64,000 bases of DNA from Ruminococcus sp. (GTDB taxonomy: Bacteria > Bacillota > Clostridia > Oscillospirales > Ruminococcaceae): the NCBI RefSeq assembly GCF_017464355.1, contig NZ_JAFUAG010000004.1:124001-188000 (forward strand), read 5' to 3'. This document shows positions 24,231-32,080 of this stretch, in pieces. A program made the position numbers and the translations under genes. The notes under the pieces were generated by a model. The model saw nothing but the letters and a program-made list of their open reading frames with translations, was not told the DNA's origin and searched no databases. Every line of letters starts with the position of its first letter. Within the stretch, counting starts at the first letter, position 1.

Positions 24231-26501
24231 TCAGTTCTCACCATTGTCAGCTGTGGAGCAGTTGACCTTGATACGGGGTATCCTTTCGTGAGTTGACTTG
24301 CGGTGCTCGGCCTCAGTTCTGCCGCATCTGGGGCAGCGGTCGCCGATTATGCCTGTGTAGCCGCATTCGGGGTCACGGTCAACGGGGTGGTTGATAGAGC
24401 CGTAGCCTATGCCCACCTCTTTCATGTATCTTACCACCTTTTCAAAGGCGCTGAGATTGCCCAGAGGATCACCGTCAAGCTCAACATAGCTGATATGACC
24501 TGCATTGGTCAGGGCATGGTAAGGTGCCTCGATATTCAGCTTTTCAAAAGCATTTATCTTGTAGTAAACGGGCACATGGAAGGAGTTGGTGTAGTAATCC
24601 CTGTCGGTAACACCGGGGATGTCGCCGAACTTCACCCTGTCCATTTTTACAAATCTGCCTGACAGACCCTCAGCAGGAGTAGCCAGCAGCGAGAAGTTCA
24701 TGCCTGTAACCTCGGTCTCCTTATCCATACGCTCACGCATATGCTTTATTATCTCCATACCGAGAGCCCTTGCTTCTTCAGACTCACCGTGGTGCTTGCC
24801 TGTTAGCACCTTAAGGCACTCGGCCAGGCCTATAAAGCCTACGGAAAGTGTACCGTGCTTGAGCACCTCGCCCACAGTATCGTTATAGGAAAGTTTGTCA
24901 GAATCTATCCACACACCCTGTCCCATGAGGAAAGGATAGTTCTTGACCTTTTTGCTTGCCTGTATCTTATAGCGGTGCATGAGCTGGTCGATACACAGCT
25001 GCAGCTTTTCGTCCAGCAGCTTATAGAACTCGTCGATGCTGTAATGTGCCAGAATACCAAGCCTTGGCAGGTTGATAGTAGTAAAGCTGAGGTTTCCTCT
25101 GCCTGTAACTATCTCCCTTTCAGGATCATAGGCATTGCCGATAACTCTAGTGCGGCAGCCCATGTAGGCTATCTCGGTATTGGGGTCGCCCTCCTTATAA
25201 TACTGGAGATTATAGGGAGCATCAATGAATGAGAAGTTGGGGAAAAGCCGCTTTGCAGAAACTCTGCAAGCAAGCTTGAAAAGATCGTAGTTGGGGTCGG
25301 TGGAATTGAAGTTCACACCCTCCTTGACCTTGAAGATATGTATGGGAAAGATAGGTGTCTCGCCGTTGCCAAGACCAGCCTCCTCTGCCAGCAGGATATT
25401 CTTGATGACCATTCTGCCCTCGATAGAAGTATCTGTACCGTAGTTTATAGAGCTGAACGGTGTCTGGGCACCCGCACGGGAATTCATGGTATTGAGGTTA
25501 TGAACAAGAGCTTCCATAGCCTGATAGGTAGCCCTGTCGGTCTCCTTAACGGCACTTTTGAAAGCGAAGTTCTGTATCTTCTTGACGACCTTTGCATCAG
25601 CATAGGAGGACAGCAGCTGAGCCTCTTCCTCCATATAACCATTGTCATTTGCAAGGGTAGGTGTCAGCCCACGCTTGGCAAGAAAATCAGCGCAGCGCTG
25701 AGCCATATCGGGATCATCGGGAACATCGGCCAGAAGAGAAAGGCCGCGCCTGATATTATCTCTGTAGCGGTGGCGGAAGGTCTTTTTAACGCCCTCGGCC
25801 ATGTCATAATCAAACTTGGGTATAGACTGACCACCATGCTGGTCATTCTGGTTGGACTGTATAGCAATGCAGGCAAGAGCAGCATAGCTTGTGATATCAT
25901 TAGGTGTCCTCAGGTAGCCGTGACCTGTAGAGAAACCGCCTGTGAAAAGCTTAGTCAAGTCTATCTGGGTGCAGGTTGTGGTAAGGGTATAGAAGTCCAT
26001 ATCATGTATATGGATATCTCCCTCTTCATGGGCACGGGCATGGTCTTCTTCAAGGACATACATCTCATAGAATTCCTTAGCGCCCACCGAGCCGTATTTG
26101 AGCATAGTGCCCATAGCAGTATCGCCGTCGATATTGGCATTCTCACGCTTAAGGTCGCTGTCTTCGGCAGATTTGAAGGTCAGGTCTTCGTAGACCTTCA
26201 TCAGCTTAGTGTCCATCTCTCTGGCTCTCGTTCTCTCGGAACGGTAGAGGATATAAGACTTAGCTGTGGCAGCATGGCCTTCCTCGATAAGCACCTTTTC
26301 CACACAGTCCTGTATCTGCTCAACGGTAGGTGTGGTTATATTCTGCGACATGAGCATATCAACGACCTTGCCCGAAAGCTCCAGCGCTGTTTCGTAGTCG
26401 CTTCCTCCTACAGATTCAGCGGCCTTATAGATAGCCTGTGCGATCTTCTCGATATTGAATGTAACTGTACGTCCGTCACGCTTCTTTATTTTTACGATCA
26501 T
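24231..26501 (-). CDS. nrdD: Anaerobic ribonucleoside-triphosphate reductase
   Basis: 756 aa from the ATG at 26501, set by GGAGG 7 bases before it; the frame stays open upstream without a ribosome site. An ATP-cone (about 1-95) is followed by the class III barrel (TGHGYLRTPNDITSYAALAC, QNDQHGGQ) and a C-terminal cysteine site, ECGYTG...CPRCGR. Oddity: in related enzymes the cysteine site is followed by a glycyl-radical loop (R-x-T-G-Y-L). Here the protein ends HERIPRIKVNC...NGEN about 30 residues after CPRCGR, and no such loop is seen in any frame up to nrdG. It makes dNTPs without oxygen if functional. Confidence 0.9.
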   Translation of the reverse strand: MIVKIKKRDGRTVTFNIEKIAQAIYKAAESVGGSDYETALELSGKVVDMLMSQNITTPTVEQIQDCVEKVLIEEGHAATAKSYILYRSERTRAREMDTKLMKVYEDLTFKSAEDSDLKRENANIDGDTAMGTMLKYGSVGAKEFYEMYVLEEDHARAHEEGDIHIHDMDFYTLTTTCTQIDLTKLFTGGFSTGHGYLRTPNDITSYAALACIAIQSNQNDQHGGQSIPKFDYDMAEGVKKTFRHRYRDNIRRGLSLLADVPDDPDMAQRCADFLAKRGLTPTLANDNGYMEEEAQLLSSYADAKVVKKIQNFAFKSAVKETDRATYQAMEALVHNLNTMNSRAGAQTPFSSINYGTDTSIEGRMVIKNILLAEEAGLGNGETPIFPIHIFKVKEGVNFNSTDPNYDLFKLACRVSAKRLFPNFSFIDAPYNLQYYKEGDPNTEIAYMGCRTRVIGNAYDPEREIVTGRGNLSFTTINLPRLGILAHYSIDEFYKLLDEKLQLCIDQLMHRYKIQASKKVKNYPFLMGQGVWIDSDKLSYNDTVGEVLKHGTLSVGFIGLAECLKVLTGKHHGESEEARALGMEIIKHMRERMDKETEVTGMNFSLLATPAEGLSGRFVKMDRVKFGDIPGVTDRDYYTNSFHVPVYYKINAFEKLNIEAPYHALTNAGHISYVELDGDPLGNLSAFEKVVRYMKEVGIGYGSINHPVDRDPECGYTGIIGDRCPRCGRTEAEHRKSTHERIPRIKVNCSTADNGEN

Positions 26502-26549
26502 TGCCCTTCCTCCAGACTTTATCATACTAAAATGGCGGAGCAGTGATGA

Positions 26550-26598
26550 CCACCATATCTTGTATTCAAAATGATACCGTATTCTAGTATATAGTATT
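26550..26598. promoter_or_regulatory. Possible NrdR box pair at nrdD
   Basis: Minus-strand ATACTATATACTAG (around 26598-26585, over the -10) and ATACAAGATATGGTGG (26565-26550) both loosely fit the NrdR box. Their centres are about 34 bases apart, near but not equal to the usual three helical turns. Confidence 0.35.
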
Positions 26599-26614
26599 CT
26601 TACCATAAAGTCAA
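26586..26614 (-). promoter_or_regulatory. Promoter of nrdD-nrdG
   Basis: TTGACT (26614-26609), 17 bases, TATACT (26591-26586). Confidence 0.7.
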
Positions 26615-26762
26615 GAATTGCGAGCGCCAAAAGTTACAGGGGATATTTGTGTAAGTTACACAAATGAACATTTGGTTTCTTGTGCAAAACAATTACATTT
26701 TGTGATTAAAAGTTTAAATATCAAACTGATGTTAGTTACATAATATGGAAAATCAGTATATT

Positions 26763-26782
26763 GACAAGTAAGAATACTTGTC
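26763..26782. promoter_or_regulatory. Palindrome GACAAGT-N6-ACTTGTC, copy 1
   Basis: Perfect 7-bp arms with 6-base spacer AAGAAT in the nrdD-VOC spacer; the same arms and spacing occur at 51205-51224. Confidence 0.55.
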
Positions 26783-26856
26783 AGGTTTTCTGCTGTAAAC
26801 CGCAGAATATCGCATTTGTCAAAATCTGGGCATTTTTGCCGACTTTCGTAGGACTC

Positions 26857-26885
26857 CCAAAGTATTACAGAACGATTACAAACAA
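26857..26885. repeat. 29-bp element, copy 1
   Basis: 25 of 29 bases match 63940-63968. On the minus strand both read TTGTTTGTAATCGT, two variable bases, TGTAAT, two variable bases, TTTGG. Copy 1 has a third TGTAAT further upstream. Confidence 0.75.
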
Positions 26886-26991
26886 TTACACTGAACGCCC
26901 GTAAAGCAAAATAACTTGCCAGCAATTTTGTTAACAAAAAATCCGTTCCGCTAAAGGACGGCGCTGATATAGAAGTACTATGGTGTTTCTA

Positions 26992-27020
26992 TTGACAGCG
27001 CAAAGAGCCTGTGCTATAAT
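26992..27020 (+). promoter_or_regulatory. Consensus promoter of the VOC gene
   Basis: TTGACA (26992-26997), 17 bases, TATAAT (27015-27020), extended TG. Confidence 0.85.
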
Positions 27021-27058
27021 CATTAGTAAGATAAATCGGAATTTGCGGGGGTAACTGC

Positions 27059-27442
27059 ATGAAAATAGAGCATATTGCAATGTATGTAAATGATATCGAA
27101 CAGGTCAGAGATTTCTTTGTGAAATACCTTGACGGAAAATCCAATGACGGATATCATAATCCACGAACAGATTTTCGTTCTTACTTCATATCTTTTGATA
27201 CCGGTGCAAGATTGGAAATAATGAATAAGCCCGACCTGGTAGATGAAGAAAAATCTCTGAATCGTACAGGCTTCATTCACATTGCATTTTCGGTTGGAAG
27301 TAAAGAGCGTGTTAATGAGCTAACACAACTATTACAGGATGATGGATATTCTATTGTTAGCGGTCCACGAACTACCGGAGATGGATACTACGAAAGTTGT
27401 GTTGTTGCAGTTGAAGGAAATCAAATAGAGATTACTGTTTGA
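27059..27442 (+). CDS. Glyoxalase/VOC-family protein
   Basis: 127 aa; GGGGGTAA before the ATG. Two beta-alpha-beta-beta-beta modules with metal ligands in the usual places: His5 (KIEHIAMYV), Glu in RLEIM, His in GFIHIAFSV and Glu in NQIEITV. Relatives include lactoylglutathione lyase and small-molecule resistance enzymes (fosfomycin/bleomycin types); the substrate cannot be told. Monocistronic behind a full-consensus promoter. Confidence 0.88.
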   Translation: MKIEHIAMYVNDIEQVRDFFVKYLDGKSNDGYHNPRTDFRSYFISFDTGARLEIMNKPDLVDEEKSLNRTGFIHIAFSVGSKERVNELTQLLQDDGYSIVSGPRTTGDGYYESCVVAVEGNQIEITV

Positions 27443-27480
27443 CAAATTATGATTTAGCACAGCAGCCCAATAAACACAAT

Positions 27481-27511
27481 GCCCCCAAGCGCTTTGAAAC
27501 GCTTCGGGGCA
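27481..27511. terminator. Hairpin after the VOC gene
   Basis: ATGCCCC-AAGCG/CGCTT-GGGGCAT stem between convergent genes; no long T tract. Confidence 0.5.
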
Positions 27512-27549
27512 TAACTTCTGTATGGGTTTTGCATTAGGGACGGAAAGAT

Positions 27550-27732
27550 TTATTTTTCACTGCTGCTGCTATAATCGTGGGTGACTATGGGTCCGCCGTA
27601 TTCCTCTTCAAGCACATCTTCAAGAGTGGTATTGACCATATAGGTACCAAAAGAGATGAGCATGGCCAGCAGGCCGATGATAATGGCTATGTCAAGTCTG
27701 AAACGCTTTTTCTTCTTTTTCTCTTTACTCAT
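27550..27732 (-). CDS. Small single-helix membrane protein
   Basis: 60 aa: a very basic start (MSKEKKKKKRFRLD), one hydrophobic helix (about 15-36), and an acidic, Ser-rich tail. AAAGGGG lies about 9 bases upstream. The layout predicts an N-in, C-out protein. No family recognised. Confidence 0.65.
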   Translation of the reverse strand: MSKEKKKKKRFRLDIAIIIGLLAMLISFGTYMVNTTLEDVLEEEYGGPIVTHDYSSSSEK

Positions 27733-27909
27733 CTGCGGCAGCCCCTTTCATGTGATATGTTTTCACCGTTATTGATTATTATACACCAACTCAATTTTTT
27801 TTGCAAGTACCTGGAAGAAAAAATTCAGAATGTGCATTAAAAATCAGATAATGCCCGCTATTTAGACAATTTTGTGCATCGCACTTTGTTTATTTTTACA
27901 AAATCACTA

Positions 27910-27938
27910 TTGCAAATAGGCGAAAGGGGGTGTATAAT
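27910..27938 (+). promoter_or_regulatory. Promoter of asnB
   Basis: TTGCAA (27910-27915), 17 bases, TATAAT (27933-27938). The leader is only about 40 bases, so no T-box. Confidence 0.75.
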
Positions 27939-27985
27939 AATAAATGATGTATCCAAATAATCTAACTGAGAAATGAGGACATAGT

Positions 27986-29821
27986 ATGTGTGGTATCGTA
28001 GGATTTACGAACAAGCTTGATGACCCGTCGAAGGTACTCGGCATGATGATGGACAGGATAAAGCACCGCGGCCCTGACTCTGACGGCAAATATATCGATG
28101 ATAATATTGCCATGGGTTTCCGCAGGCTTTCTATCATCGACCTTAGCGATGTGGGCAGCCAGCCCATATTCAATGAGGACAAAAGCCTTGTGCTGACCTT
28201 TAATGGTGAGATATACAATTATAAAGAGCTGCGTGAACAGCTCATCAAGGCGGGACACAGCTTCTACACCAACACCGACTCCGAGGTGCTGGTACACGGC
28301 TATGAGGAGTGGGGCGAGAAGCTGCTTGACAAGCTGAGAGGAATGTTCGCCTTTGTTATTTACAATAAGAATAACGGCGAGATCTTCGGAGCAAGAGATT
28401 TCTTTGGCATAAAGCCTTTTTACTATGCACAGATGAACGGGACCTTTATGTGGGGCAGCGAGATAAAGAGTTTTCTTGACCACCCTGATTTCGTAAAGGA
28501 ACTGAATACCGATGTACTGGAAACTTATCTGACTTTCCAGTACTCCCCTACCGAAGATACTTTTTTCAAAGGCGTGAAGAAACTGCCTGCAGCGCACTAC
28601 TTCACCTACAAAAACGGCAAGCTGGATATTCGCAGATACTGGGAAGTAAAGTTCAATGCGGATAACGGCCCTGACCTTGAAGAGTGGGTAAACAGGATAT
28701 CAGAAACTTTCAAAAACTCGGTGGAAGCCCACAAGTTTGCTGATGTTGAGGTTGGTTCTTTCCTGTCAAGCGGTGTGGACTCAAGCTATGTTGCAGCCGT
28801 AGCCGATGTTGACAAGACTTTCACTGTAGGCTTCGGCGAGGACGAAAAGTACAACGAGATAGGCTATGCCAAGGAGTTCTCCGGATATATCGGCAAGGAT
28901 AATTTTTCCAAGGTCATCTCCCCTGAGGAATACTGGGATAACCTGAAAAAGATACAGTATCACATGGACGAACCTCTGGCCGACCCTGCGGCTATAGCGC
29001 TGTTCTTTGTGTGTCAGCTGGCAAGTCAGCAGGTAAAGGCTGTGCTTTCGGGCGAGGGTGCAGACGAGATATTCGGCGGATACAACATATACCACAATCC
29101 TGCGGATATGGCAGCGTATTTCAGACTGCCCAGAGCGCTCAGAAAAGGTGTGGGTGCTGTGGCTGAAAAGCTTCCACACAAGCACGGCATAAACTATCTT
29201 ATAAGAGGTTCAAAGGATCTTGACGAAAGATTTATCGGAAACGCTTATATCTTCTCCGAAAAAGAGAGAAAGATCATTCTTAAGATAAAGACATCTGCCC
29301 CTGATGCCATGGCTGTGACCAAGCCTTTCTATGACAAGGTAAGGGATCAGGATCAGGTGACACAGATGCAGTATCTTGACCTGCATTTGTGGATGACGGG
29401 AGATATCCTGCTTAAAGCGGATAAGATGTCTATGGCGCATTCGCTTGAGCTGCGCGTGCCTTTCCTTGACAAGAAGGTAATGGAACTGGCTGAGCAGATA
29501 CCCGCAAAGTACCGTGTTACTAAGGAGAACACCAAGTATGCCATGCGCATAGCAGCGCTGAAAGCCTGCCCTCCCCAGACAGCTAACAAGAAAAAGCTGG
29601 GATTCCCTGTGCCTACAAGAGTATGGCTCAAGGAGGACAAATATTACAATATCGTCAAGGACAGCTTCACTTCACCTGCTGCTGAGAAATTCTTCAACAC
29701 AAAGGAACTTGTGGCACTGCTTGACGACCACCGTGCTGAAAAATACGACTATTCGAGAAAGATATGGACAGTATTCACTTTCCTGATCTGGTATGATGTT
29801 TTCTTCGGCAGCGGACTCTGA
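27986..29821 (+). CDS. asnB: Asparagine synthase (glutamine-hydrolysing)
   Basis: 611 aa. The N-terminal class II glutaminase begins MCGIVGF, with Cys2 as nucleophile after Met removal. The synthetase domain has the PP-loop motif FLSSGVDSSYVAAVA and the SGEGADEIFGGY segment. It makes Asn from Asp, Gln and ATP. Single gene with its own terminator. Similar enzymes also amidate cell-wall meso-diaminopimelate or make specialised peptides; the length and motifs fit ordinary AsnB best. Confidence 0.95.
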   Translation: MCGIVGFTNKLDDPSKVLGMMMDRIKHRGPDSDGKYIDDNIAMGFRRLSIIDLSDVGSQPIFNEDKSLVLTFNGEIYNYKELREQLIKAGHSFYTNTDSEVLVHGYEEWGEKLLDKLRGMFAFVIYNKNNGEIFGARDFFGIKPFYYAQMNGTFMWGSEIKSFLDHPDFVKELNTDVLETYLTFQYSPTEDTFFKGVKKLPAAHYFTYKNGKLDIRRYWEVKFNADNGPDLEEWVNRISETFKNSVEAHKFADVEVGSFLSSGVDSSYVAAVADVDKTFTVGFGEDEKYNEIGYAKEFSGYIGKDNFSKVISPEEYWDNLKKIQYHMDEPLADPAAIALFFVCQLASQQVKAVLSGEGADEIFGGYNIYHNPADMAAYFRLPRALRKGVGAVAEKLPHKHGINYLIRGSKDLDERFIGNAYIFSEKERKIILKIKTSAPDAMAVTKPFYDKVRDQDQVTQMQYLDLHLWMTGDILLKADKMSMAHSLELRVPFLDKKVMELAEQIPAKYRVTKENTKYAMRIAALKACPPQTANKKKLGFPVPTRVWLKEDKYYNIVKDSFTSPAAEKFFNTKELVALLDDHRAEKYDYSRKIWTVFTFLIWYDVFFGSGL

Positions 29822-29837
29822 TCTGTAATAATAGTAT

Positions 29838-29871
29838 GACCCGAAAGCACCGTCAGCTTTCGGGTCTTTTG
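29838..29871. terminator. Terminator after asnB
   Basis: GACCCGAAAGC/GCTTTCGGGTC stem then TTTT; it overlaps the 3' end of the convergent gene. Confidence 0.85.
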
Positions 29872-30266
29872 TTTCTACGGAAAATGTACCGGCACATAAG
29901 GTCATCGGCGGCAAAGCCAAAGAACGAAAGCAGCAGCCAGGCCAGCGAATACCTCAGGCAGATCTGGCCGTCATAGTTAAAGCGCATATTATGGTAGTTC
30001 CAGATACCCATTTCAAGGCGGCGGTTGAGGATCTCACCTGCAAGCAATTCTGAGGCGGTGATGAAAAATGCAGAGATGAGCAAAGCATAAAAAAGGTGTA
30101 TTTTTCCAGCACGACGTTCGGCATTGAGTTCATGTATGACAGCCATGGCAAAAGCGCCCATAAGCCCCATGGAAATATGAGAATAGCCCCGTTCAGCGAC
30201 CTCTATCCCGCCGTATATAAGCGCCCCTGTGACAGAAGCTGTCAGTAGTTCAAGAATATGCCTCAC
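29853..30266 (-). CDS. CmpB-like (putative ABC-transporter type IV) membrane protein
   Basis: 137 aa. I place the start at the GTG at 30266, behind GGGGGTGAG; an upstream ATG at 30314 has no site. Four hydrophobic segments. The motif MGIWNYHNMRFNYDGQICLRY is diagnostic of the family named ABC_trans_CmpB, whose function is not established. Its stop lies within the asnB terminator. Confidence 0.75.
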   Translation of the reverse strand: MRHILELLTASVTGALIYGGIEVAERGYSHISMGLMGAFAMAVIHELNAERRAGKIHLFYALLISAFFITASELLAGEILNRRLEMGIWNYHNMRFNYDGQICLRYSLAWLLLSFFGFAADDLMCRYIFRRNKRPES

Positions 30267-30325
30267 GACCTCACCCCCGGTGCTTTTAAAGAAAGTATGG
30301 TCAAAAAACAGCATTTTAATGCAAA

Positions 30326-30352
30326 CAAAAAAGGCGGGATAAGATCCCGCCT
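30326..30352 (-). terminator. Terminator after the Cys-rich small gene
   Basis: AGGCGGGAT/ATCCCGCCT with loop of 3, followed on the minus strand by TTTTTTG. Confidence 0.9.
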
Positions 30353-30359
30353 GTCGGTA

Positions 30360-30572
30360 TCAGATTATATCGTCTTCCTGATTAGGAATGTTAAGCTGCT
30401 TCTTGGGAACTCTTTTTATAGGGTCATAATCCCACTTCTTACAGGCGTAATCAGCATCAACCAGACCCTGCTTCTCACAAAGTACCTTGTTACCCTCCTT
30501 AGAACGATTGCCGAATTTGCAATATGAGCAGGACGGCGTGATCTTATTACCGAAAAAACTCTTTCTAGCCAT
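30360..30572 (-). CDS. Small Cys-rich, probably zinc-binding protein
   Basis: 70 aa; AAGGAG about 11 bases upstream. Four Cys in the order C-x2-C (CSYC), one Cys in KVLCEKQG, and one in DYACKKWDYDP form a likely zinc knuckle. The ending CKKWDYDPIKRVP is shared by many short clostridial proteins of unknown role. Own promoter (TATAAT at 30635-30630 on the minus strand with extended TG), which overlaps the stop codon of the upstream YlbJ-like gene. Confidence 0.8.
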   Translation of the reverse strand: MARKSFFGNKITPSCSYCKFGNRSKEGNKVLCEKQGLVDADYACKKWDYDPIKRVPKKQLNIPNQEDDII

Positions 30573-30641
30573 TATCTATGCAACTCCTTTGCGAAAAGAT
30601 TGAAAATATTAGAGTTTTGATTTACTTACATTATAGCACAA

Positions 30642-31712
30642 TCACTTTGAAAATACTAGACTTTTCTTAAAATTCAGTAAAAAAATCATCATAATCAAAC
30701 ATATTGACGCGGTGAAATTGTTAATTTTGAACAAAGTTTTATTTTGATAAATGACAAAAACGCTATCGTCAACAAGATATTTTTGAAGTATTTTACAGAA
30801 CACAGCAGAAAGCACGGCAGCGGGCCCACGTAGTTTAATAAAACTGAACAGACTGAGTCTTTCACTTTTCAGGGCAAATAACTGCATGATGATGCAAAGC
30901 CCGCCAAAGGAACAGGCGGCACATATGCAAGGCAGAAGCTTGTAGGGACAGCCAGAAAGCTCGGTGAGAGAAGTGATCTCGATGAATGACTTAAGCAGGA
31001 CGAGTCCGTTGCTGTCAAGCCCGAAGATCCTTCCTACAGCTGACAAAGCACCGCAATGTTCAAGCAAGGCCATTACAGCTGAAATAAATATGACCGTCAT
31101 GCAGATAATACCCATGGACCTGCCTGCGGAGGTTATGCTGTTTACAAGAATGTTCCCGCCTTTGGTGGAACATGGTTTGTCTGTAACATGAAGTTCAGAA
31201 GTTCTGCACAATATAAAAGCCAGCAGGATATTTGGTATAAGTACAGATAAAAAGATAAGGGTACCGACCTGCTTGTTTCCGAATACAGACATACCCACCG
31301 CCCCGCTGTAAAATGCAGGGCCTCCGCAGTAGCAGAAGCAGGCGGCACGCTCGGCTGTGTTTTTGTCTGTTTCGCCCCTTTCAAGCATATCAGAGAGCAT
31401 TTTTATGCCTATGGGATAACCTGCTACACAGCTTATCAGCATGACCGTGAACATCTTATCGGGCATTCTGAAAAGCTTTCGGCTAATGAATGAAAAAGGC
31501 TTTGCAAGCAAAGCTGCGCTGCCGCTTTGTACCAGCATCGAAGTCACTGCCATGAAAGCGAACAGCGAGGGTATCAGCACATTAAGGCAGCGGGAAACAG
31601 CTTCGTTTACCGCCGCCGCTGAAGCTTCAGGGCAGAGGGCAAATCCTGCCATGATAAACACAAGTGCGATACATAGAAGATATCCTTTTAGCTTTGGAAA
31701 TTTGTTTTTCAT
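30642..31712 (-). CDS. ylbJ-like: YlbJ-like sporulation membrane protein
   Basis: 356 aa from the ATG at 31712, set by GGGAGG 7 bases upstream. At least eight hydrophobic segments; two Gate (nucleoside-recognition) domain motifs, e.g. PSLFAFMAVTSML...CVAGYPIGIKM and CYCGGPAFYSGAVG. This is the pattern of YlbJ, a sigma-E-dependent sporulation protein in Bacillus. It is divergent from yqfC-yqfD, also sporulation genes, which supports the call. Confidence 0.75.
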   Translation of the reverse strand: MKNKFPKLKGYLLCIALVFIMAGFALCPEASAAAVNEAVSRCLNVLIPSLFAFMAVTSMLVQSGSAALLAKPFSFISRKLFRMPDKMFTVMLISCVAGYPIGIKMLSDMLERGETDKNTAERAACFCYCGGPAFYSGAVGMSVFGNKQVGTLIFLSVLIPNILLAFILCRTSELHVTDKPCSTKGGNILVNSITSAGRSMGIICMTVIFISAVMALLEHCGALSAVGRIFGLDSNGLVLLKSFIEITSLTELSGCPYKLLPCICAACSFGGLCIIMQLFALKSERLSLFSFIKLRGPAAVLSAVFCKILQKYLVDDSVFVIYQNKTLFKINNFTASICLIMMIFLLNFKKSLVFSK

Positions 31713-31732
31713 ACACTTCCCTCCCGAAACAA

Positions 31733-31761
31733 GTATATGCGGCAGTTCTGCGCAATATAAT
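31733..31761 (+). promoter_or_regulatory. Possible sigma-E-type promoter of yqfC-yqfD
   Basis: GTATAT (31733-31738), about 14 bases, CAATATAAT (31753-31761), which loosely fits the sigma-E pattern (-35 ATA-type, -10 CATACAAT). No good vegetative -35 is present. Confidence 0.4.
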
Positions 31762-31786
31762 AGTTTCTGTAAGGGAGGTATGCCAT

Positions 31787-32080
31787 ATGTCAAGAAAGCC
31801 TGATCTGAGTTTTTTCGGTAAGACAAAGGAACTGCTGTATCTGCAGTCATACATACGCATAAATGACAACACCTCGGCTATTGTGGAAAACTGCAGGCAG
31901 ATATACGAGTGTACAGATGTCTGTGTACGTCTGCTGACAGGTTCTTTTGAGATAGAATTATGGGGCAGCGGGCTGCAGCTGAGTTCATATGCTGAAAACA
32001 GTGTGGAAGTGAGGGGCATAATAGAACAGGTAAAGCTGGTTTCAAGAAGCACAAGGAGGTCTGACAATGGGGGCGGGTAG
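31787..32080 (+). CDS. yqfC: Sporulation protein YqfC
   Basis: 97 aa; AAGGGAGGT before the ATG at 31787. The size, the pattern GSFEIELWGSGLQLSSYAEN, VEVRGIIEQVKL and the overlap with yqfD identify the YqfC family, a mother-cell sporulation protein. An open frame upstream of 31787 has no start signal. Confidence 0.88.
   Translation: MSRKPDLSFFGKTKELLYLQSYIRINDNTSAIVENCRQIYECTDVCVRLLTGSFEIELWGSGLQLSSYAENSVEVRGIIEQVKLVSRSTRRSDNGGG

Larger units (their letters stand above)
26502..27058. other. Long intergenic region rich in palindromes
   Basis: Contains, besides the nrdD promoter and the VOC promoter: a perfect 10+1+10 palindrome ATTTGTGTAA-g-TTACACAAAT (26645-26665); GACAAGT-N6-ACTTGTC (26763-26782); a TTCTGC/GCAGAA hairpin (26786-26805); a 29-bp element shared with 63940-63968 (26857-26885); and TTTTGTTAACAAAA (26926-26939). 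No convincing gene; a 93-codon open frame on the minus strand lacks a start site. Confidence 0.65.

Noticed and set aside
25338-26546. 402-codon plus-strand open frame across nrdD
   Set aside because: It is the antisense of nrdD, without a ribosome site; its length reflects the codon pattern of the real gene.
26656-26937. 93-codon minus-strand open frame in the nrdD-VOC spacer
   Set aside because: No ribosome site, covers several palindromes and the 29-bp element, and has no protein-like pattern.
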